From assembly GCA_036507695.1 (NCBI GenBank), contig DATCIR010000285.1, positions 1 to 38,600 of the forward strand: a stretch of 38,600 bases of DNA. The letters run 5' to 3'. The DNA comes from JAKEGK01 sp036507695 (GTDB taxonomy: Bacteria > Pseudomonadota > Gammaproteobacteria > SZUA-152). The notes beneath the pieces are model-generated. The model made no database searches and was not told the DNA's origin. It saw only the letters and a list, made by a program, of their open reading frames with translations. Position numbers and translations under genes: made by a program. This document shows positions 25,248 to 35,076 of the stretch, one piece after another. Position 1 is the stretch's first letter. Every line of letters starts with the position of its first letter.

Positions 25248-26000
25248 ATGAAATATCTAAATTTGACAAAATTGTTACCGGTTGGGCTGGTTACTGTCGC
25301 TCTGGCGGCACTGCTTGCGGCATGCAACACCACCAATCCAGTCCATGAAGAAAAACTCCAGCAGGATGAATTTCTGGAGCGCAACTTTCGCGCCGAACCA
25401 CCGGACGAAAAGGAAAAACCCGCGCTCAAAACCGAATTTTACAATGAAATCCAGGCCGGCGAAGTCGTGGTCGGCATGAGCTTGCTGGAAGCCCTGGTCG
25501 CAACCAGAACCTATCCGCACGGACCCAATCGCTACAATATGGTTTATTGGTGCGCAGGGCAGATGGTTGATAGCTGTAACGCCACCTGCGCGCAGTGCAG
25601 CGCTACCCTGCTCACCCCACGATATACCCATTACCTGCAAGGTAAAGGCGATACGCTGGCGGTGGTGAAATCCCTTACGCGTCACGCTCAAGACAATATC
25701 GCTAATTTGCGCGCCAAACCTTATCCGGTGGTGAATGCCTTGTTTCTGAATCGCATCGTTCCGGGCATGGGCATCGAAGATTTCCAACGCATCGAACAAC
25801 TGCCTCACACCAAAACACAATATTATTGCAAGGATCAGCGGGTATTTCAGTCGTGCCTGCTCAGTTGCAGCGATTGCACCTTAAAACTCATCGCACCCCG
25901 CGGCGAGCGCTTCCACGTACAAACGGTCCGGTTTCGGGGCACGAAGGACTACGCGACTGTTTTTGAGGTGCAGGAAACCCTGCACGCCCGTAACCCGTAG
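25248..26000 (+). CDS. Lipoprotein with two repeated four-cysteine units
   Basis: A 250-residue envelope protein with a lipoprotein signal (ALLAAC, lipidated Cys26). The mature part contains two homologous units. Unit 1 (about 68-142) has VVVGMSLLEALVA then C102-x7-C110-x3-C114-x2-C117. Unit 2 (about 168-245) has IVPGMGIEDFQRIE then C194-x8-C203-x3-C207-x2-C210. Each unit starts like the GMS..EV segment of small BamE/OmlA-type envelope domains. The eight cysteines could form disulfides or bind metal. I do not recognise a named family. The gene stands alone: divergent from the membrane protein, and 399 bases before the fatty-acid operon. No strong ribosome site. Confidence 0.8.
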   Translation: MKYLNLTKLLPVGLVTVALAALLAACNTTNPVHEEKLQQDEFLERNFRAEPPDEKEKPALKTEFYNEIQAGEVVVGMSLLEALVATRTYPHGPNRYNMVYWCAGQMVDSCNATCAQCSATLLTPRYTHYLQGKGDTLAVVKSLTRHAQDNIANLRAKPYPVVNALFLNRIVPGMGIEDFQRIEQLPHTKTQYYCKDQRVFQSCLLSCSDCTLKLIAPRGERFHVQTVRFRGTKDYATVFEVQETLHARNP

Positions 26001-26399
26001 GATTACAACGCCCTTCAGCGAATATTTGCTGGTAATTTTTTAAAACCCGCCGGGTCTAAAGTTCGCATTAGCGGATGTCACGCGAACGCGTCGCTACGGG
26101 AACCCGCAATACCTGAACCGTTGATCCGGAGATTTTTGTATAAAAATTGAGTTATTCGGCGGTCATTAGGCCCAGGAAATTCAAGGTTAGTGCCTTGATC
26201 GGGATTTCCAGTAATATTTCTTTTGTTTTTCAGTGTGTTAGTGTTTATAGTGGAACCATTGAAAAGACCGGCGACGGGTTAAAAAACCATACATTTCGCT
26301 ATCAGTCTGCAATAAATTTGGCCGCTAACTATAGTTAAGAAAAGGACTATCGGCGCGAGCCCTGCTGACAATGAACCAGTCAATTCGACGTTAACGACA
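26001..26399. promoter_or_regulatory. Upstream region of the fatty-acid degradation operon
   Basis: A 399-base gap that should hold the operon promoter. No gene is supported: a 63-codon frame has no ribosome site. I looked for FadR- or PsrA-like palindromes (GAAAC-N4-GTTTC type) and saw none that is convincing. Confidence 0.5.
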
Positions 26400-27368
26400 A
26401 TGAAATCTATCAAATGGTTAAGCGACAAAATCATCCATTGGTTAACACATGAGGATGATCAAACCCGTGTCGCCCCGTGTGATTTTGAACGCCTGAGCTT
26501 TGAAATCCGGCCCTGCGATGTACTGCTGGTGGAAGGCCGTTCCCGGGTTAGTGAAGTCATTAAAACCATCACCCAAAGCGTCTGGACCCACTCGGCGTTA
26601 TACATTGGCAGACTGGTTGATATCGAAAATCCCAATGTCCGCGAGCACATCAGCTGGTTATATGACGGCAATCCGGAAGACCAGCTGATTATCGAGCCTT
26701 TACTGGGTGACGGCACGGTGGTCAGACCCCTCAGTAAATACGCTAAGGAACATATGCGCATCTGCCGTCCCGCCGGCCTGTCACGCCAGGATGCGCAAAG
26801 CGTCATTAAACACGCCGCCAAGCATTTAGGACTGGGTTACGATGTCCGGCATTTACTCGACCTGGGGCGCTTTCTGCTGCCATACAGTATCGTTCCGCGC
26901 CGCTGGCGTTCCAGCCTGTTTGAGCATAATGCCGGTGATACCACCCGCACCGTATGTTCGACCATGATCGCCAATGCCTTCAGTTCGGTACACTTCCCCA
27001 TTATGCCGGTGGTGCGCAAAACGAAAACCGGATACCGCATGTACAAACGCAATACCCGGCTTTACACGCCACGGGATTTTGATTATTCACCTTACTTTGC
27101 CATCATTAAGTATCCCTTGCTTGGCCTCAATGACTTGTCGGTTTACCGGCAGTTGCCTTGGGACCAGGACGGCGTAATTTGCAACGATGAACACGACTGT
27201 TTTATCCCGGTTCCAGCCGGGGAAATCGGCGGCATGGATGGGCTGGCTGAACATTTAATGGAACCATCCGGCAAGCAAGCCCGGCGCCGGTTCACACACA
27301 ACGACGAAATCATTGACGCGGAAATTCCAACCGGTACTGACGCAAAAACAGCAGGCAAAACCAGTTAA
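26400..27368 (+). CDS. YiiX/YebB-like permuted NlpC/P60 cysteine hydrolase
   Basis: A 322-residue enzyme of the permuted papain-like (NlpC/P60, YiiX-type) superfamily. The order of catalytic residues is reversed as in that group: His64 in SVWTHSALYIG comes first, a Glu near 99 (LIIEPLL), and Cys186 in RTVCSTMIANAF last. The segment IRPCDVLLVEGRSRVSEVIK opens the domain. There is no signal peptide, so a cytoplasmic or membrane-surface action on an acyl or amide bond is likelier than cell-wall hydrolysis. It is 17 bases before fadE on the same strand and so part of the beta-oxidation operon. The true substrate is not known; lipid or acyl-protein hydrolysis is only a guess from context. Confidence 0.85.
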   Translation: MKSIKWLSDKIIHWLTHEDDQTRVAPCDFERLSFEIRPCDVLLVEGRSRVSEVIKTITQSVWTHSALYIGRLVDIENPNVREHISWLYDGNPEDQLIIEPLLGDGTVVRPLSKYAKEHMRICRPAGLSRQDAQSVIKHAAKHLGLGYDVRHLLDLGRFLLPYSIVPRRWRSSLFEHNAGDTTRTVCSTMIANAFSSVHFPIMPVVRKTKTGYRMYKRNTRLYTPRDFDYSPYFAIIKYPLLGLNDLSVYRQLPWDQDGVICNDEHDCFIPVPAGEIGGMDGLAEHLMEPSGKQARRRFTHNDEIIDAEIPTGTDAKTAGKTS

Positions 27369-27385
27369 CAAAAAAGGCAGGTGCA

Positions 27386-29875
27386 ATGAGCGGATTACTC
27401 TGGACAATGTTTTTTATTGCCACCCTGTGGGCGTTGTTTTATTTTCGCACGCCGTTATCCATCGGCAGCATCATTTTTGCGATCGCCCTGTTATTCTGGC
27501 AGGAATTCAGTCATACGCCGGTTTTTTTCCAGGTACTCGGCTGGCTGGCGTTTCTCGCGGTGGCGGTTCCCCTGAATGTCGCGCCATGGCGGCGCCTGTT
27601 TGTCAGCGACCGGGTGCTGACCGTGTTCCGCACTATCATGCCCAGCATGTCGCAAACCGAACGCGAAGCGCTGGAAGCCGGCAATGTCTGGTGGGATGGC
27701 GAATTGTTCAGCGGCAAACCCCGCTGGAAAACGCTGCTTAATATTCCCGTAAGTCAGCTCAGCGCCGAAGAGCAGGCGTTCATCGACGGCCCCGTGGAAG
27801 AATTGTGCCGGATGCTGGATGACTGGCAAATCACCCACCAGGATTATGATTTGCCCCCCGAGGTCTGGCAGTTTATCAAGGACAACGGCTTCTTCGGCAT
27901 GATTATTCCCAAACAATACGGCGGCCTGGAATTTTCCGCCCTGGCGCACTCCACCGTGGTGATGAAAGTCGCCGGCCGCTCCATTACCGCCGCGGTCACC
28001 ATCATGGTGCCCAATTCGCTGGGACCGGCGGAATTGTTATTGCGTTATGGCACCGAACAGCAAAAACAACATTATCTGCACCGGCTGGCCAAAGGCACCG
28101 AAGTTCCCTGTTTCGCCCTGACTTCGCCGGAAGCCGGCAGCGACGCCGCCGCCATGACCGACACCGGCATCGTCTGCAAAAGCAAATTCAATGGTGAAAA
28201 AGATGTTTTGGGCATACGCCTTAATTGGGAAAAACGTTATATCACCCTGGGTCCCGTTGCCACCGTGCTGGGACTGGCGTTCAAACTTTACGATCCCGAT
28301 CATCTGCTGGGTGACACCGAAGAGCTGGGCATTACCTGCGCCTTGATTCCCACCAACACGCCGGGCGTCGACATCGGCAACCGGCATTTTCCGTTAAACT
28401 CCGCGTTCCAGAATGGGCCGAACCGCGGCAAGGATGTATTCATCCCGATCGACTGGATTATCGGCGGGCAGGAACGCGCCGGCCAGGGCTGGCGCATGCT
28501 GATGGAATGCCTGGCCGCCGGCCGTTCCATTTCGCTGCCGGCGTTAAGCACCGGCGCCGGCAAGCTGGTGAGCCGGGTCACGGGCGCTTATGCGCGGGTA
28601 CGCAAACAATTCAAGACTCCGATCGGCAAGTTCGAAGGGGTCGCCGAAGCGCTGGCGCGCATCGGCGGCACGGCCTACATGATGGACGCGGCGCGCACGC
28701 TGACCGCCTCGGCGATCGACAACGATGAAAGTCCTTCGGTGATATCCGCAATCGTCAAATACCATCTTACCGAAGCCATGCGCACGGTGGTGAATGACGC
28801 CATGGACATTCATGGCGGCAGCGGTATTTGCATGGGGCCGCGCAACGTGCTGGGCCGCGTGTATCAATCCATCCCCATCAGCATCACCGTGGAGGGCGCC
28901 AATATCCTGACCCGCAGTTTGATTATCTTCGGTCAAGGCGCCATTCGTTGCCACCCGTTTGTGCTGAAGGAAATGGAAGCGGCAAAAAACCCCGATCTGG
29001 AAAAAGCCTCCCGTGATTTTGACCGCGCATTTACCGGCCACGTGGGTTTCACGATCAGCAACGGCTTGCGCAGCCTGTGGCTGGGCTTGACCAAGGCGCG
29101 GCTGGTCCGGGCGCCGGTATCCAATGCCAGCGCTTGCTATTACCGCCACCTCACCCGGTTTTCGTCCGCCTTTGCTTTTGTCAGCGACATCGCCATGTTG
29201 ACACTGGGCGGCGACCTCAAGCGCCGCGAAAAACTCTCCGGCCGGCTAGCCGACGTGTTAAGCCACTTATATTTAACCTCCGCGGTATTGAAACGTTTTC
29301 ATGACCAGGGACAGCCGGCGGAAGACTTGCCGCTGTTGCGCTGGTGGTGCGAAACCTCCTTGCGCGCCATGCAACAAAGCCTCGACCGCTTTCTGATTAA
29401 TTTTCCCACCCGCCCCGTAGCCTGGTTACTACGCCGCATGGTGTTTCCCTTGGGCAAGGACTTTCGGGGTCCTGGTGACGCCCTGGATCAACAGGTAGCC
29501 GCTCTATTATTGACGCCATCGGCCGCGCGTGATCGCTTAACAAGTGGTTTATTTTTACCCATCGATGGCCAAAACAAAATCAACGAACCCATTGGTCGAC
29601 TCGAATATGCCATGCAAAGTATGATGGACGCCGCCGGCGCTGAAAAAAAATTACAGGCGGCGATAAAATCGGGTGCGATAACCGCGTATGCGCGGGAACC
29701 ACAAATTGAACAGGCGGCAAACCAAAACCTGCTGGACGCCAGCGAGGCTGAAGCCTTGCGCAAGGCCGACGACGCGCAACACGAAGCGCTCAAGGTCGAC
29801 GACTTTGATCCGGCGGAGTTATCCCGGCAGTCCGCCGCTTACATCACCAGGGACAAGGCAAAGGAGTTTGCATAA
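27386..29875 (+). CDS. fadE: Acyl-CoA dehydrogenase FadE, membrane-anchored
   Basis: First step of beta-oxidation: FAD-dependent desaturation of acyl-CoA. Length 829 compares with 814 for E. coli FadE. Two hydrophobic helices at about 3-50 anchor the protein. The dehydrogenase domain follows: WQFIKDNGFFGMIIPKQYGG, CFALTSPEAGSDAAAMTD, FIPIDWIIGGQERAGQGWRMLMECLAAGRSISLPA, and DIHGGSGICMGPRNVLGR with ITVEGANILTRSLIIFGQGA. The last 280 residues are the FadE-specific C-terminal domain (DUF1974). An AGGCAGG-type ribosome site is present. Its stop is followed at once by the thiolase ATG. Confidence 0.97.
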   Translation: MSGLLWTMFFIATLWALFYFRTPLSIGSIIFAIALLFWQEFSHTPVFFQVLGWLAFLAVAVPLNVAPWRRLFVSDRVLTVFRTIMPSMSQTEREALEAGNVWWDGELFSGKPRWKTLLNIPVSQLSAEEQAFIDGPVEELCRMLDDWQITHQDYDLPPEVWQFIKDNGFFGMIIPKQYGGLEFSALAHSTVVMKVAGRSITAAVTIMVPNSLGPAELLLRYGTEQQKQHYLHRLAKGTEVPCFALTSPEAGSDAAAMTDTGIVCKSKFNGEKDVLGIRLNWEKRYITLGPVATVLGLAFKLYDPDHLLGDTEELGITCALIPTNTPGVDIGNRHFPLNSAFQNGPNRGKDVFIPIDWIIGGQERAGQGWRMLMECLAAGRSISLPALSTGAGKLVSRVTGAYARVRKQFKTPIGKFEGVAEALARIGGTAYMMDAARTLTASAIDNDESPSVISAIVKYHLTEAMRTVVNDAMDIHGGSGICMGPRNVLGRVYQSIPISITVEGANILTRSLIIFGQGAIRCHPFVLKEMEAAKNPDLEKASRDFDRAFTGHVGFTISNGLRSLWLGLTKARLVRAPVSNASACYYRHLTRFSSAFAFVSDIAMLTLGGDLKRREKLSGRLADVLSHLYLTSAVLKRFHDQGQPAEDLPLLRWWCETSLRAMQQSLDRFLINFPTRPVAWLLRRMVFPLGKDFRGPGDALDQQVAALLLTPSAARDRLTSGLFLPIDGQNKINEPIGRLEYAMQSMMDAAGAEKKLQAAIKSGAITAYAREPQIEQAANQNLLDASEAEALRKADDAQHEALKVDDFDPAELSRQSAAYITRDKAKEFA

Positions 29876-31192
29876 ATGACGCAAAAACGAAAAGTCCTGC
29901 ACGACGTGTTCGTGGTGGATGGCAGCCGTTCGCCATTTCTGAAAGCCAAAGGCGCGCCCGGCCCGTTTAGCGCCGCCAATCTTGCGGTGGCTACCGCGCG
30001 GCCTTTGCTGGCCCGCATGCCGTTTGACGCCGCCGCCATTGATGAAGTGATTCTGGGTTGTGTCATGCCGGGACCCGACGAAGCCAATATCGCGCGCGTT
30101 GCCGCGTTGCGTCTGGGCTGCGACCAGCATAAACCGGCCTGGACCGTGCAACGCAATTGCGCCTCAGGATTGCAGGCGCTGGACAGCGCCGCGCAAAATA
30201 TCGCGCTGGGCCGCTCCAGCCTGGTGCTGGCCGGCGGTGTTGAATCCATGAGTCATGCGCCGGTGCTGCTCGCCAATTCCATGGTTGCCTGGCTGGCGCT
30301 ATGGAGCAAGGCCAAGACCTTCGGCGCGCGCGCCAGGACCCTGGCGCAGTTAAAACCCGTCTATTTGAAACCCATTATCGGCTTGTTGCGCGGGTTGACC
30401 GATCCGGTGGTTGGACTCTCGATGGGTCAGACCGCGGAAATCATCGCGCATCGCTTTGGCATTGACCGCGACGCCATGGACCGCTATGCGGTGCGCAGCC
30501 ACCAGCGCCTGGCCCACGCCATGGATCAGGGCTGGTTACAGGAAATCGAAACCATCTACGACACGAACGGTAATTTTTACCAGGAAGATGACGGCTTGCG
30601 CCGCGACAGCGATGTGGAAAAGCTCGGCAAATTAAAGCCGGTGTTTGACCGCCCCTTTGGCAATGTCACCGCGGGCAACAGCGCCCAGGTCACCGACGGC
30701 GCGGCCTGGCTGATCCTGGCGAACGAATCCATGGTGGAGAATTACAAACTGCCGGTGCTCGGTAAAATCATTGACAGCGAGTGGGCGGGCCTTGATCCTG
30801 CGCAAATGGGCTTGGGACCGGTGCACGCCATGACACCGCTGCTGAAACGCAACAAACTCAATCTCGATGACGTCGACTGCTGGGAAATCAACGAAGCCTT
30901 CGCCGCCCAGGTGCTCGCCAACATTGAAGCCTGGAAAGACAGCAAATACTGCCGGGAAGAACTGCACCAGCGCGGCGCCGTGGGTGAACTGGATCAGGAC
31001 AAAGTCAACGTGGACGGCGGCGGCGTCAGCCTCGGCCACCCGGTCGGCGCCAGCGGGGCGCGCATTGTGCTGCACCTGCTGCATATACTCGAACGCAACA
31101 ATGCCAGGCGCGGTATTGCCAGCCTGTGTATCGGTGGCGGCCAGGGCGGCGCCATGCTAGTGGAACGGCAACCTCAAACCGCCGCGGAGTGA
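29876..31192 (+). CDS. Acetyl-CoA C-acyltransferase (thiolase, FadI-like)
   Basis: Last step of the beta-oxidation cycle: thiolytic cleavage of 3-ketoacyl-CoA. The 438 residues fit FadI-type thiolases (436). Nucleophile Cys95 is in VQRNCASGLQ; the other catalytic parts are NEAFAAQ (His-Glu loop region), GGVSLGHPVGASGARIV and the acid-base Cys in SLCIGGGQGG. A stretch of about 50 hydrophobic or basic residues (SMVAWLALWSKAKTFGARAR) after GGVESMSHAP is the variable loop domain. The ATG follows the fadE stop with no gap; the ribosome site AAAGGAG lies inside the end of fadE. It ends four bases before fadJ, so the two subunits of the oxidation complex are made together. Confidence 0.95.
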   Translation: MTQKRKVLHDVFVVDGSRSPFLKAKGAPGPFSAANLAVATARPLLARMPFDAAAIDEVILGCVMPGPDEANIARVAALRLGCDQHKPAWTVQRNCASGLQALDSAAQNIALGRSSLVLAGGVESMSHAPVLLANSMVAWLALWSKAKTFGARARTLAQLKPVYLKPIIGLLRGLTDPVVGLSMGQTAEIIAHRFGIDRDAMDRYAVRSHQRLAHAMDQGWLQEIETIYDTNGNFYQEDDGLRRDSDVEKLGKLKPVFDRPFGNVTAGNSAQVTDGAAWLILANESMVENYKLPVLGKIIDSEWAGLDPAQMGLGPVHAMTPLLKRNKLNLDDVDCWEINEAFAAQVLANIEAWKDSKYCREELHQRGAVGELDQDKVNVDGGGVSLGHPVGASGARIVLHLLHILERNNARRGIASLCIGGGQGGAMLVERQPQTAAE

Positions 31193-31196
31193 CCCC

Positions 31197-33272
31197 ATGA
31201 CAAAACACTATCAGCACTGGCGCCTGGAAACCGGCGACGACAACATCACCTGGTTGTACGCGGACAAAGCGAATGAATCCACCAACTCCTTGTCGCGGGA
31301 AATGCTCGCCGAATTGGCGGACATCGTCAGCGGACTCCAAGACAGCGCCACCCGCGGGCTGGTAATACTGTCCGCCAAAAAGAACGGCTTTATCGCGGGC
31401 GCGGACATCAACACCATCGCCCAGGCCAAAACCACTCAACAAGCGGCTGAGTTTATTCGTTTTGGTCAAGATGTCTTTAACCGTATCGAAAAACTGCGCT
31501 TCCCCACGGTGTGCCTGATCCACGGCTTTTGCATGGGCGGCGGTTATGAACTGGCGTTGGCCTGCCGGTACCGCGTGGCGCTGGATGACCCCGGCACCAA
31601 ACTGGGACTGCCGGAAATCAATTTGGGTATTCATCCGGGATTTGGCGGCGTGCTGCGCCTGCCGTTATTGATTGGCGCGCCCGCCGCCATGGACATCATG
31701 TTGAGCGGACGCGGCGTGAGCGCGCGTTCGGCCAAAAAACTCGGCATGGTCGATTATCTCGCCGCGGATCGTCATCTGCGCAAGGCGGCGGTCGATCTCA
31801 TCAACACCCAACCTCCGCGGCAGAAACTCAAAGGCTGGAAGGCGCTCACCAATCATGCGCTGCTGCGTCCCTTGCTGGCCAGTTATCTGCGCAAGCAAGT
31901 CGCGAAAAAAGCGCCGCGGCAACATTACCCCGCGCCCTATGCGTTAATCAACATCTGGGAAAAATACGCCGGCAACCGCAAGCGCATGCTCCAAGCCGAG
32001 GAAGAATCGTTATCCCGGCTGGTCGTCGGCGCCACGGCGCAGAACCTGATCCGCGTGTTCTTTCTGCAAACCAAGCTTAAAGCCATTGGCGATAAAAAAC
32101 TGTTTACCCCCAAACGGGTGCATGTGATCGGCGCCGGGGTGATGGGCGGTGATATCGCGGCCTGGTGCGCCTTACAGGGTTTACAGGTAACCTTGCAGGA
32201 CCGGCAGGAAAAAAACATCGCGCGGGTTATCAAGAACGCGCATGCACTCTATCAAAAGAAATTAAAGGACCGGGTGCTGGTGCAGGCGGCGCTGGACCGC
32301 CTGGTGCCGGACATGCACGGCCGGGGCTTGCCCCAGGCCGATGTGATTATCGAAGCCATCTTCGAAGACAAGGACGCCAAACATGCCTTGCTGCGCGACA
32401 TTGAACCGAAAATCAAACCCGATGCGCTGCTGGCCACCAATACCTCCAGCATTCCTTTGGAAATATTGGGCGAAGCGCTGACCGATCCCGGCCGGCTGGT
32501 GGGCATCCATTTTTTTAATCCGGTGGCGATGATGCAACTGGTGGAAATCGTCAGTGCGCAACAAACCCGGCGGGACGTTGCCGGCAAGGCCGCCGCTTTT
32601 ACCCGGCATATCAACCGTCTGCCCTTGCCCGTTAAAAGTTCGCCCGGCTTTCTGGTCAACCGGGTGCTGATGCCGTATCTGGTGGAAGCCGTGGTGCTCG
32701 AGTCGGAAGGCATCCCCGCGACGGTTATCGATGCGGCGGCCACCGGCTTTGGCATGCCGATGGGACCGATTGCACTGGCGGATACCGTGGGCCTGGATAT
32801 CTGTCTTTCAGTGGCGGAAAATCTTTCCGGCACCCTCCGCGGCGAAATACCCCAACGCTTGAAAACCCTGGTGCAGGATGGACATCTGGGACGTAAAACC
32901 AGCCGCGGGTTCTATCATTACAAGAACGGTAAGCCCATCGATGCCAAAGCAGGTAAAGCGGACTATCGCTCCGCCGATGTTCAGGACCGTTTGATGCTGC
33001 GGTTTATTAACGAGGCGGTTGCCTGTCTGCGCGAAGGCGTCATCGCCGATAAAGACCTGCTGGATGCGGGCATGATTTTCGCAACCGGATTTGCGCCGTT
33101 CCGGGGCGGCCCCCTGCATTACCGCGATCAGCAGGGCGTCACCGAACTGCACCGGAAGATCGTGGAACTGGAAGAAAAATACGGCGACCGGTTTAAACCG
33201 GATGCCGGCTGGAAACCTGTCAAAGAACCACAACCAACCGTGGCGAGAAATTATGCTGGTAATGAGCTCTAG
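31197..33272 (+). CDS. fadJ: Enoyl-CoA hydratase / 3-hydroxyacyl-CoA dehydrogenase (FadJ-like)
   Basis: Bifunctional alpha subunit for steps two and three of beta-oxidation. Residues 1-190 are the crotonase domain: oxyanion block NGFIAGADINTI, and both catalytic glutamates in GGGYELALACRYRV and KLGLPEINLGIHPGFGG. From about 305 follows the NAD-binding Rossmann fold (VHVIGAGVMGGDIAAW), the catalytic His of VGIHFFNPVAMMQLVEIV, and two C-terminal helical domains (SSPGFLVNRVLMPYLVEA, GFGMPMGPIALADTVG, and FRGGPLHYRD). Length 691 is a little below FadJ (714) and FadB (729). The end overlaps the acyl-CoA synthetase start by 11-20 bases. It pairs with the thiolase upstream. Confidence 0.95.
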   Translation: MTKHYQHWRLETGDDNITWLYADKANESTNSLSREMLAELADIVSGLQDSATRGLVILSAKKNGFIAGADINTIAQAKTTQQAAEFIRFGQDVFNRIEKLRFPTVCLIHGFCMGGGYELALACRYRVALDDPGTKLGLPEINLGIHPGFGGVLRLPLLIGAPAAMDIMLSGRGVSARSAKKLGMVDYLAADRHLRKAAVDLINTQPPRQKLKGWKALTNHALLRPLLASYLRKQVAKKAPRQHYPAPYALINIWEKYAGNRKRMLQAEEESLSRLVVGATAQNLIRVFFLQTKLKAIGDKKLFTPKRVHVIGAGVMGGDIAAWCALQGLQVTLQDRQEKNIARVIKNAHALYQKKLKDRVLVQAALDRLVPDMHGRGLPQADVIIEAIFEDKDAKHALLRDIEPKIKPDALLATNTSSIPLEILGEALTDPGRLVGIHFFNPVAMMQLVEIVSAQQTRRDVAGKAAAFTRHINRLPLPVKSSPGFLVNRVLMPYLVEAVVLESEGIPATVIDAAATGFGMPMGPIALADTVGLDICLSVAENLSGTLRGEIPQRLKTLVQDGHLGRKTSRGFYHYKNGKPIDAKAGKADYRSADVQDRLMLRFINEAVACLREGVIADKDLLDAGMIFATGFAPFRGGPLHYRDQQGVTELHRKIVELEEKYGDRFKPDAGWKPVKEPQPTVARNYAGNEL

Positions 33273-35076
33273 TACACTGGATATCATTCAACTGGAACGT
33301 GTCGGCACGCTGGGCGGATTATTGCGCGAGCGCGCCCGCCGCACCCCGGATAATATTGCCTATCGTTATTTCAATCGCATAACCCAAAGTTGGGAAGACA
33401 TCACCTGGCAACAAACCGTGAACCGGGTGGCGAAGATACAAGCGGCATTGGCGGGCGACGGACTCAAACCCGGAGACCGGGTGGCGATCATGTTGCGCAA
33501 CTGCCCGGAATGGGTTCAGTTTGAACAGGCCGCGCTGGGCCTCGGCCTGATCGTGGTTCCGCTGTACACCAATGACCGCGTCGAAAATATCGCGTATGTG
33601 TTGCAGGATGCCGGCGTCAAGGTATTGTTGATCGAAGGCCAGCAGGATTTAACTGCCTTGTCCGGCATCGCATCCCAAATCGGCGGCCTGGTCAGATTGT
33701 TAACCCTCGAACCATGCGAGAAAACGCCGGCCTATTCCCGTTTAATGACTTTCAACCCGTGGGTGGACAATTCGGTCCAGACCTACGAAAACCAGCAACC
33801 GGCTTTACAAACGTACCGCGCCGAGCGCGATGATCTGGCAACCATCGTTTACACATCCGGCACCACCGGGCGGCCCAAAGGCGTTATGCTGAGTCATAAC
33901 AATATTCTGTTCAACGCGTTTAAAGGCATTGAACGCATCAACGTTTATCGCGAAGATGTATTCCTGTCCTTTTTGCCGCTCTCGCACATGCTGGAGCGCA
34001 CCGCCGGTTATTACATTCCCATGATGAGCGGCGCAACGATGGTGTTTGCCCGCTCAGTGCAGGATCTGGCGGAGGATCTGCTGACCATCCGGCCCACGGT
34101 GCTGATTTCCGTACCGCGCATCTATGAGCGCGTGTACGGTAAAATCGCCGCGCAATTGGCCGTCAAGTCGCAGTTTGCGCGCAACCTGTTCCACAAAGCC
34201 GTTGAACTGGGCTGGCATCGTTTCCAGAATCCGCGCAACTCTTATTTATTATGGCCACTGATGAAAGCGCTGGTGGCCAATAAAATCATGGCCAAACTGG
34301 GCGGACGCCTGCGGATTGCCATTTGCGGCGGCGCCCCGCTGTCGCATGACGTGGCAAAACTGTTTGTCGGGCTTGGACTGAATCTGGTGCAGGGTTACGG
34401 GCTGACGGAAACCAGCCCGGTGATCAGCGCCAACAGCCTGGAGAACAATGATCCGGCCAGTGTCGGCGAAGCGTTCGATGGCGTGGAAGTCAAGATTGGC
34501 GACAATGAAGAACTATTGACCCGCAGCCCCAGTGTCATGCTGGGCTACTGGAACAACGCGCAAACCACCCGGGAAATGATCGATGACGACGGCTGGCTGC
34601 ATACCGGCGACAAGGCGCGCATCGAAAACCACCGCATCTATATTACCGGCCGCCTGAAAGAAATTATTGTGTTGTCCAACGGGGAAAAAGTACCGCCGGC
34701 GGACATGGAAATGGCCATCACCATGGATAATTTATTCGACCAGGCGATGGTGATCGGCGAAGGCTGCCCTTACCTGTGCGCCATTATCGTGCTCAATAGC
34801 GAGTTATGGCCCGAATTCGCCCGATCGCTGGGGGTCGATCCGGGCGCGGAGTCGCTGCAAAACCCGGCCGTTATCAATGCTATGCAGGAACGGGTGGACA
34901 AACTCCTTGGCGAATTTCCCGGCTACGCAAGAATCCGGCGTCTCACCTTGAGCCTGGAACCCTGGAGCATCGACAATGACATGATCACGCCCACCATGAA
35001 GTTAAAGCGGCACAAAATCGTTGAGCGCTTTGCGCCGCAAATTGACCGCTTATACGAAGGCCACGAACCTGTATGA
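33253..35076 (+). CDS. Long-chain fatty acid-CoA ligase (FAA1/COG1022 type)
   Basis: Activates free fatty acids to acyl-CoA with ATP. The frame is open far upstream inside fadJ, but the protein proper begins at ATG 33253 or 33262 (MLVMSSSTLDIIQLERVGTL), giving about 607 residues; the choice between the two is open. AMP-binding motifs are YTSGTTGRPKGVMLSHNN, YGLTETSPVI, GDKARIE and GRLKEIIVLSNGEKVPP. The LPLSHMLERTAGYY and SVPRIYERVYGKI blocks are typical of the eukaryote-like FAA1 group rather than E. coli FadD. It overlaps fadJ upstream and the thioesterase by four bases (ATGA) downstream. Its product feeds FadE in the same operon. Confidence 0.93.
   Translation: MLVMSSSTLDIIQLERVGTLGGLLRERARRTPDNIAYRYFNRITQSWEDITWQQTVNRVAKIQAALAGDGLKPGDRVAIMLRNCPEWVQFEQAALGLGLIVVPLYTNDRVENIAYVLQDAGVKVLLIEGQQDLTALSGIASQIGGLVRLLTLEPCEKTPAYSRLMTFNPWVDNSVQTYENQQPALQTYRAERDDLATIVYTSGTTGRPKGVMLSHNNILFNAFKGIERINVYREDVFLSFLPLSHMLERTAGYYIPMMSGATMVFARSVQDLAEDLLTIRPTVLISVPRIYERVYGKIAAQLAVKSQFARNLFHKAVELGWHRFQNPRNSYLLWPLMKALVANKIMAKLGGRLRIAICGGAPLSHDVAKLFVGLGLNLVQGYGLTETSPVISANSLENNDPASVGEAFDGVEVKIGDNEELLTRSPSVMLGYWNNAQTTREMIDDDGWLHTGDKARIENHRIYITGRLKEIIVLSNGEKVPPADMEMAITMDNLFDQAMVIGEGCPYLCAIIVLNSELWPEFARSLGVDPGAESLQNPAVINAMQERVDKLLGEFPGYARIRRLTLSLEPWSIDNDMITPTMKLKRHKIVERFAPQIDRLYEGHEPV

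Noticed and set aside
26147..26338. 63-codon open frame before the fatty-acid operon
   Set aside because: No ribosome site, irregular composition, and it sits where the operon promoter is expected.
33091..33252. Upstream extension of the acyl-CoA ligase frame
   Set aside because: This part overlaps fadJ, and its translation has no AMP-ligase likeness; the protein proper begins at 33253 or 33262.
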